From Wenyingzhuangia sp039768865 (GTDB taxonomy: Bacteria; Bacteroidota; Bacteroidia; Flavobacteriales; Flavobacteriaceae), in the NCBI RefSeq assembly GCF_039768865.1, contig NZ_JBDMZQ010000026.1: a stretch of 64,000 bases of DNA. One strand, written 5' to 3'. The stretch's first letter is position 1. Every line of letters starts with the position of its first letter. The translations under genes and the position numbers were made by a program. Below are positions 59,902-64,000 of this stretch, piece by piece. The notes beneath the pieces were generated by a model. That model had not been told where the DNA came from. It was given only the letters and a program-made list of their open reading frames with translations, and did no database searches.

Positions 59902-60750
59902 ATGGCAACGATACAAGAGCTAAAAGATTTTACACAACAAGTACGAAGAGATATTTTGCGTATGGTTCATGCTGTGAACTCAGGTCATCCGGGAGGATCA
60001 TTAGGGTGTGCAGAATACATAACCGTTCTTTATCAAGAGATTATGAAGCATAATGCTGAAGATTTTGATATGGATGGAAGAGATCAAGATTTATTCTTTT
60101 TGTCAAATGGTCATATTTCTCCTGTATTTTATAGTGTATTGTCACGAAGCGGATATTTCCCAGAGTCTGAACTGGCAACGTTTCGTTTGATTAATTCAAG
60201 GTTGCAGGGGCATCCAACAACTCACGAGGGATTAGAAGGTATTCGTGTAGCTTCCGGTTCTTTGGGACAAGGGATGAGTGTTGCTTTAGGGGCTGCTCAA
60301 GCTAAAAAATTAAATGGAGACAGCCGTTTGGTTTATAGCTTGCATGGAGATGGTGAATTGCAAGAAGGACAAAATTGGGAAGCAATTATGTATGCTGCAG
60401 CTAAAAACGTTGATAATTACATTGCTGCGGTAGATGTAAATTTGAAGCAGATAGATGGAACTACAGATGAGGTTTTAGCGATGGGGTCAATCAAGGCTAA
60501 GTTTGAGGCTTTCGGTTGGGAAGTCTTGGAGGTTGAGAAAGGAAATGACATTGAGGAGATTATTGCAGGAATAAAGGCAGCTCAAAGTTTGACAGGAAAT
60601 GGGAAGCCCGTTTGTATTTTGTTGTATACAGAAATGGGTAACGGTGTTGACTTTATGATGTATACTCATGCTTGGCATGGAAAAGCTCCAAATGATGAGC
60701 AATTAGAAAGTGCATTGGCTCAGAATCCTGCTACTCTAGGAGATTATTAA
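59902..60750 (+). CDS. Transketolase, N-terminal half
   Basis: This 282-aa protein is the TPP-binding half of transketolase, which moves two-carbon units in the pentose phosphate pathway. It has SGHPGGSLGCAEY (27-39), GSLGQG (119-124), and the TPP motif GDGELQEGQNWEA (149-161) ending with Asn180. In split-transketolase bacteria, including flavobacteria, a second gene for the C-terminal half (about 310 aa) usually follows. Here a strong terminator comes 22 nt after the stop and then an unrelated hydrolase. The partner must be elsewhere in the genome. The protein ends cleanly, so this is not a truncated gene. Confidence 0.9.
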   Translation: MATIQELKDFTQQVRRDILRMVHAVNSGHPGGSLGCAEYITVLYQEIMKHNAEDFDMDGRDQDLFFLSNGHISPVFYSVLSRSGYFPESELATFRLINSRLQGHPTTHEGLEGIRVASGSLGQGMSVALGAAQAKKLNGDSRLVYSLHGDGELQEGQNWEAIMYAAAKNVDNYIAAVDVNLKQIDGTTDEVLAMGSIKAKFEAFGWEVLEVEKGNDIEEIIAGIKAAQSLTGNGKPVCILLYTEMGNGVDFMMYTHAWHGKAPNDEQLESALAQNPATLGDY

Positions 60751-60771
60751 TATTTTATTGACAGATATAAA

Positions 60772-60815
60772 AAACATAAAAAAGCTCTGTTGTCAAACAG
60801 AGCTTTTTTATGTTT
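60772..60815 (+). terminator. Intrinsic terminator of the transketolase-half gene
   Basis: There are 20-bp perfect arms (60772-60791 and 60796-60815) around a 4-nt loop GTCA. The core GCTCTGTT/AACAGAGC has A and T flanks. It ends 13 bp before the next start codon. Confidence 0.85.
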
Positions 60816-60827
60816 GAAAAAAAATAG

Positions 60828-61643
60828 ATGTTACACTACAAAACCTACCATCATAAAAATACAAACAGGCCTTGGGTGACTTTTGTCCACGGAGCTGGGG
60901 GTAGTAGTGCGATTTGGTTTTCTCAGATCAGAGCTTTTCAGAAAGAGTTTAATTTGTTACTCATAGATCTAAGAGGGCATGGTAAATCTAAATCGACTCA
61001 TCCTAAGCACAGTTATAATTTTACAAATATTGCTGACGAAGTTATAGAGGTTGTAGATTTTTTAAAAGTAGAAAGGTCACATTTTGTTGGAATTTCTCTC
61101 GGGACTATCGTTATCATGGATATTGGACATAGATATCCTTCAAAAGTTTCCAGTCTTGTGATGGGGGGAGCAGTGATGTACCTCAACATGAAAGCTCAGA
61201 TCTTGATGAATCTTGGTGTTGCTTTGAAAACAACAATTCCATATCTGTGGCTTTACAGGTTGTTTGCATATGTCATTATGCCAAAAAAAAACCATAGCGC
61301 CTCAAGATCTTTTTTTATTAATGAGGCAAAAAAAATGAATCAAAAAGAATTTATCAATTGGTTTTCTTTGGTTACAAGTGTAAATAGTTTGTTGTCATTC
61401 TTTAGAAAAACAAAGATTGAAATTCCCACTCTTTACATCATGGGAAAACAAGATTACATGTTTTTACCTAGCGTGAAAAAGATTGTAAATCATCATTCTA
61501 ATGCTATTTTAGAAACAATTGAAAATTGTGGACACGTTGTAAATATAGATGCTTCTAACGTATTCAATAGCATTGTAATTTCATATTTGGATGAAGAAAA
61601 CAAGGTACAATCGAAAGATAGCAACTACAAATTTTTCACGTGA
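60828..61643 (+). CDS. Alpha/beta-hydrolase
   Basis: This 271-aa alpha/beta-hydrolase has HGAGGSSAIW (oxyanion hole; residues 21-30) and LIDLRGHGKSK. The nucleophile is Ser90 in FVGISLG. The acid and base lie in GKQDYMFLP and ENCGHVVNID. No lid domain of a known type can be named. Esterase, lipase, haloperoxidase or C-C hydrolase roles are all possible. It has no signal peptide and stands alone, ending at a hairpin shared with tRNA-Phe. Confidence 0.85.
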   Translation: MLHYKTYHHKNTNRPWVTFVHGAGGSSAIWFSQIRAFQKEFNLLLIDLRGHGKSKSTHPKHSYNFTNIADEVIEVVDFLKVERSHFVGISLGTIVIMDIGHRYPSKVSSLVMGGAVMYLNMKAQILMNLGVALKTTIPYLWLYRLFAYVIMPKKNHSASRSFFINEAKKMNQKEFINWFSLVTSVNSLLSFFRKTKIEIPTLYIMGKQDYMFLPSVKKIVNHHSNAILETIENCGHVVNIDASNVFNSIVISYLDEENKVQSKDSNYKFFT

Positions 61644-61665
61644 GCTTTATGTTTTATGAAAACAA

Positions 61666-61695
61666 AAAAACCACAACAATTCTGTTGTGGTTTTT
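61666..61695. terminator. Bidirectional terminator, hydrolase and tRNA-Phe
   Basis: AAAAACCACAACA (61666-61678) pairs with TGTTGTGGTTTTT (61683-61695) around the loop ATTC. On the minus strand a T run follows. It ends tRNA-Phe (4 bp away) and the plus-strand hydrolase. Confidence 0.8.
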
Positions 61696-61699
61696 GATG

Positions 61700-61772
61700 T
61701 GGTGCCTCCAGGAATCGAACCAGGGACACAAGGATTTTCAGTCCTTTGCTCTACCAACTGAGCTAAGGCACC
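61700..61772 (-). tRNA. tRNA-Phe (GAA)
   Basis: This is a 73-nt cloverleaf on the minus strand. The acceptor stem pairs GGTGCCT with AGGCACC, the D arm is GCTC..GAGC, and the anticodon arm AAGGA/TCCTT has loop CTGAAAA with anticodon GAA. The T arm is CCTGG/CCAGG with TTCGATT. The discriminator base is A at 61700, and CCA is not encoded. A promoter with exact consensus lies at 61792-61822. The pheT subunit that charges this tRNA is at 36780-39206. Confidence 0.97.
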
Positions 61773-61791
61773 ATGCTTAACTAAGCGGTTG

Positions 61792-61822
61792 CAAATATAT
61801 AATCTTTTTAAAGTTTCACAAA
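61792..61822 (-). promoter_or_regulatory. Promoter of tRNA-Phe
   Basis: Minus strand: TTTG (complement of 61819-61822), 19-nt spacer, TATATTTG (complement of 61792-61799). Both elements match exactly. Confidence 0.7.
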
Positions 61823-61843
61823 TTTTTTGTGTAAAAATGTTTC

Positions 61844-61851
61844 TATATTTG
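61844..61851 (+). promoter_or_regulatory. Putative -7 element of coaX
   Basis: TATATTTG fits TAnnTTTG, 20 bp before the coaX ATG. The nearest TTTG (61826-61829) is only 14 nt upstream, closer than usual. Confidence 0.4.
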
Positions 61852-61871
61852 GAATCAATAACACAAAGCAA

Positions 61872-62615
61872 ATGAATTTAATAATTGATGAAGGAAACAC
61901 AAGAATCAAGTTGGCTGTTTTTGAGAATGGTCAATTGATTCATTTGGTTGTATCTAATGTTGTAGACTTTGAAAAAAAGATGGCTGAAGTTTTACTCAAC
62001 CATAAAATAAAAGCAGTCATTTTGTCTTCAGTAACTGATAAAGTTTGTGAAATTATTCATCAATTAGAACTTGAAAATAAAGTTTTTTTATCTGAGAACA
62101 CGATGTTGCCCTTCACTAATTTATACGAGACACCGAAAACTTTGGGAGCAGATAGATTGGCTTTAGTCGCAAATGCTTGGTCTCGCTTTCGAAACAAAAA
62201 TTGTCTGATTATTGATGCAGGAACTTGTGTTACTTATGATTTTATTACGAAGAATGGGGAGTATTTAGGAGGTGCTATTTCTCCTGGTTTGGAGATGCGC
62301 TTTAAGGGTTTGCATACTTTTACAGAAAAATTGCCACTTCTTGAAATTCCACCTATTCCTGTAAATAACCTAGGAAAAACAACCCAGCAATCTATACAGA
62401 GTGGAGTCCTAAATGGTCTAGTTTTTGAGATTGAAGGCCATATAGAAAACTATCTTCAACAATATGAAGAAGTTACTATAATATTAACCGGAGGAGATGC
62501 AGATTCCTTGTATAAACAATTAAAAAATAGCATATTTGTCTTTCCTAATTTTTTGTTAGAAGGATTAGACGCTATTCTAACGTATCAAAATAAAAATGAA
62601 GCAAAAAATAAATAG
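61872..62615 (+). CDS. coaX: Type III pantothenate kinase
   Basis: This 247-aa enzyme catalyses the first step of coenzyme A synthesis and phosphorylates pantothenate. Motifs: IDEGNTRIKLAVF (ATP loop), LGADRLALVANA, IDAGTCVTYDF and the C-terminal ILTGGDAD. Type III enzymes are not feedback-inhibited by CoA and need a monovalent cation. I start at ATG 61872; a TTG at 61827 would add 15 residues over the promoter. Its stop overlaps the next gene by 20 nt, so the two are translationally coupled. Confidence 0.95.
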   Translation: MNLIIDEGNTRIKLAVFENGQLIHLVVSNVVDFEKKMAEVLLNHKIKAVILSSVTDKVCEIIHQLELENKVFLSENTMLPFTNLYETPKTLGADRLALVANAWSRFRNKNCLIIDAGTCVTYDFITKNGEYLGGAISPGLEMRFKGLHTFTEKLPLLEIPPIPVNNLGKTTQQSIQSGVLNGLVFEIEGHIENYLQQYEEVTIILTGGDADSLYKQLKNSIFVFPNFLLEGLDAILTYQNKNEAKNK

Positions 62616-63861
62616 TGTAGTTGTTGTTGTCGTCTTGTTGTTTTTTATGAATGTGAGCGCACAAGAACAACAAATCAAGTCTCTTTTGTCAAATATCGGT
62701 TTAGGAACTACTTTTACTGAAGCAACCATAGCAGAAAGGGCTCAAGGTGATTTGTCCGTTGTTGGGAATAACAATTATGAATCAGTTACTTTTGTAAATC
62801 CTGCATTATTATCAGATTTACAATTGACCTCTTTCGGTGGAGCTTTTCAAGTTCAAAGTACTAAAGTTAATACTCAAGATTTGACTTTTAGCAATTCATC
62901 AACTACCTTATCTAATATTATTTTTGGAGTACCATTAGGAATGAAAGGTGGGTTTGCGCTGGGTTTACGTGTTCACTCTGCAATAGGTTTTGATGTAGAT
63001 TCTGAGAGTTTTTACAACAACGGATACGGTACTGTAAATCATATTTATGGAGGTGTAGGGTATCAGATATTCAAGAACTTTTCATTGGGTCTTCAAGCTA
63101 ATGTGTATTTTGGTGGGATTACAAAAACACAGGCTTTTAAAAATATCCAGAAATCAACGGTGATGGAGGAGTCTTATAATGTAAAAGGCTTGTCGACCAA
63201 AATAGGAGCTCAGTACAAAATCAAGATATACAAAAGAATCATAGCCCAGCTTGGAGCCTATGGTGTTCTTGGTTACAACCTCTCAGCTAGTGGAAATTCT
63301 AAATTCTATGAAGCCTTTGAGTCTGGTAATAATAACTTCTATGAAAACACAAACAGAACTCCTATTGCTTTGACCCTTTCAGGGATACAAAAAAATGAAT
63401 TCAAATCTGTAATCGGGTTAGGTTTAGGAGAAGTAAATCGCTGGTTTGCGGGCGCTTCCTATGAAAGTCAAGGAGCAACAACTTATTCAGGTAATGTTTT
63501 CAATCAAACCTACAGTACGCCTCTATCTACAAGTTTTGAGCCCTTTTCTAAAGTGAGTATTGGGGGGTATGTAATCCCTAAAAAGTATTCGATAAAAAAT
63601 TATTTAAGTAGGGTCGTTTACAGAGCTGGTTTCAAATATGAAAACACAGGTACAGTCCTAAATAATCACACATTAAAAAACATAGCAATGACTTTTGGTT
63701 TAGGGTTACCAATAGGTAAGAGAGTTTCTTATGCTAATTTTGCTGTTGAAATTGGTCAGTTAGGAGCATTATCACAAAATAGTTACCAAGAGGAATATAT
63801 AAACTTAGGTGTAAGTTTTTCACTTGCAGATAAGTGGTTTGAAAAAAGATTAATACGTTAA
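62596..63861 (+). CDS. Outer-membrane beta-barrel protein
   Basis: This 421-aa protein has a signal peptide of about 22 residues (ending NVSA). The mature part has alternating hydrophobic strands (FGGAFQVQSTKVN, LGLRVHSAIGFDVD, FSLGLQANVYFGG, ...) and ends with NLGVSFSLADKWFEKRLIR. FTEATIAERAQGDLSVVGNNNYESVTFVNPALLSDL at the start resembles the FadL-like plug region (NPA motif) of Bacteroidota barrel proteins. A transport or assembly role is likely, but the substrate is unknown. It overlaps coaX by 20 nt, an arrangement often seen in flavobacteria. Confidence 0.75.
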   Translation: MKQKINSVVVVVVLLFFMNVSAQEQQIKSLLSNIGLGTTFTEATIAERAQGDLSVVGNNNYESVTFVNPALLSDLQLTSFGGAFQVQSTKVNTQDLTFSNSSTTLSNIIFGVPLGMKGGFALGLRVHSAIGFDVDSESFYNNGYGTVNHIYGGVGYQIFKNFSLGLQANVYFGGITKTQAFKNIQKSTVMEESYNVKGLSTKIGAQYKIKIYKRIIAQLGAYGVLGYNLSASGNSKFYEAFESGNNNFYENTNRTPIALTLSGIQKNEFKSVIGLGLGEVNRWFAGASYESQGATTYSGNVFNQTYSTPLSTSFEPFSKVSIGGYVIPKKYSIKNYLSRVVYRAGFKYENTGTVLNNHTLKNIAMTFGLGLPIGKRVSYANFAVEIGQLGALSQNSYQEEYINLGVSFSLADKWFEKRLIR

Positions 63862-63876
63862 ATAATCAATAATAAT

Positions 63877-64000
63877 ATGAGAACAAGAATAATAACCTTA
63901 TTTACAATTTTATTTTCAGTTGTAATGCTAAAGTCGTTTGCACAAGAAGATGCAAAGCTGCGTTACAATATGTTGAAAACGGACTATAAGACTAAAAATT
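63877..64000 (+). CDS. Exported protein, truncated by window end
   Basis: Only the first 41 codons are visible: a signal peptide (RTRIITLFTILFSVVMLKSFA) followed by QEDAKLRYNMLKTDYKTKN. The 15-nt gap to the preceding gene and the same strand show one operon. In flavobacteria a TPR-containing protein often follows the coaX/barrel pair; the visible part cannot confirm that. Confidence 0.7.
   Translation, partial: MRTRIITLFTILFSVVMLKSFAQEDAKLRYNMLKTDYKTKN

Noticed and set aside
61647..61871. Open frame on the minus strand covering the tRNA-Phe region
   Set aside because: It contains the well-known spurious translation of a tRNA gene (HGALAQLVEQRTENPCVPGSIPGG); the cloverleaf explains the sequence.
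1..64000. CRISPR arrays, insertion sequences, prophage or toxin-antitoxin genes
   Set aside because: No regularly spaced repeats, transposase, integrase, phage or toxin-like genes were seen on either strand.

Overview
The window is a stretch of AT-rich chromosome from a member of the Bacteroidota, most likely Flavobacteriaceae. The evidence is the promoter style (TTTG-N19-TAnnTTTG rather than a sigma70 box), starts without Shine-Dalgarno sequences, Bacteroidota-type versions of RpoB/RpoC (1270 and 1427 aa), OstA, Fur and DUF3467, and the side-by-side pyrG and yidC. I see no insertion sequence, phage, integron or CRISPR array. Most genes are core genes. Accessory interest lies at 13-4480, 27337-32984 and 53001-60750.

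Layout. 13-4480: a membrane-anchored OmpH/Skp-like protein overlapping a Wzy/O-antigen-ligase-like protein with C-terminal TPRs, then a transglutaminase-like lipoprotein. 4553-15848: secE-nusG-rplK-rplA-rplJ-rplL-rpoB-rpoC, with a long hairpin attenuator between rplL and rpoB, a second hairpin between rpoB and rpoC, and a TTG start for rpoB. 15957-16268: DUF3467 protein. 16409-19970 (minus): yidC and pyrG. 20451-20609: rpmH, a 52-codon gene. 20731-23586: carB without its allosteric domain. 23705-24874 (minus): MFS transporter. 24999-27308: topB. 27337-30165: a HEAT-like protein, a GT4 glycosyltransferase and an LpxR-like lipid A deacylase. 30279-32984: two tandem PPK2 genes plus an unknown 351-aa protein. 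33129-41307: RsmB-like methyltransferase (minus), recG, pheT, pyrD, GT2. 41376-42893 (minus): dnaB. 43105-52979: HAD phosphatase, SpoU methyltransferase, M48 protease, Rel/Spo, Fur, purA, OstA/LptA and a class III aminotransferase. 53001-58702: a uronate catabolism locus (LacI regulator, TRAP transporter DctPQM, divergent kduI-kduD). 58789-59691 (minus): ROK kinase. 59902-60750: transketolase N-terminal half without its partner. 60828-64000: alpha/beta hydrolase, tRNA-Phe, coaX, an outer-membrane barrel and the start of a further exported protein.

How genes work together. The first large block makes the transcription and translation machinery. carB, pyrG, pyrD and purA feed nucleotide pools, although they are scattered. 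The kdu locus reads as one unit: TRAP uptake of an acidic sugar, KduI and KduD converting it to 2-keto-3-deoxygluconate, and a LacI repressor. Two palindromes in the divergent dctP/kduI intergenic region, one overlapping the dctP -33 element, are candidate operators. OstA, the LpxR-like enzyme, the glycosyltransferases and the Wzy-like protein point to envelope glycolipid work. Rel/Spo and the two PPK2 enzymes concern (p)ppGpp and polyphosphate.

No wholly new system is proven by this sequence. The best leads are the PPK2-PPK2-unknown operon, the OmpH/Wzy-TPR/transglutaminase set, the orphan transketolase half, and a pair of DnaA-box-like 9-mers upstream of dnaB.
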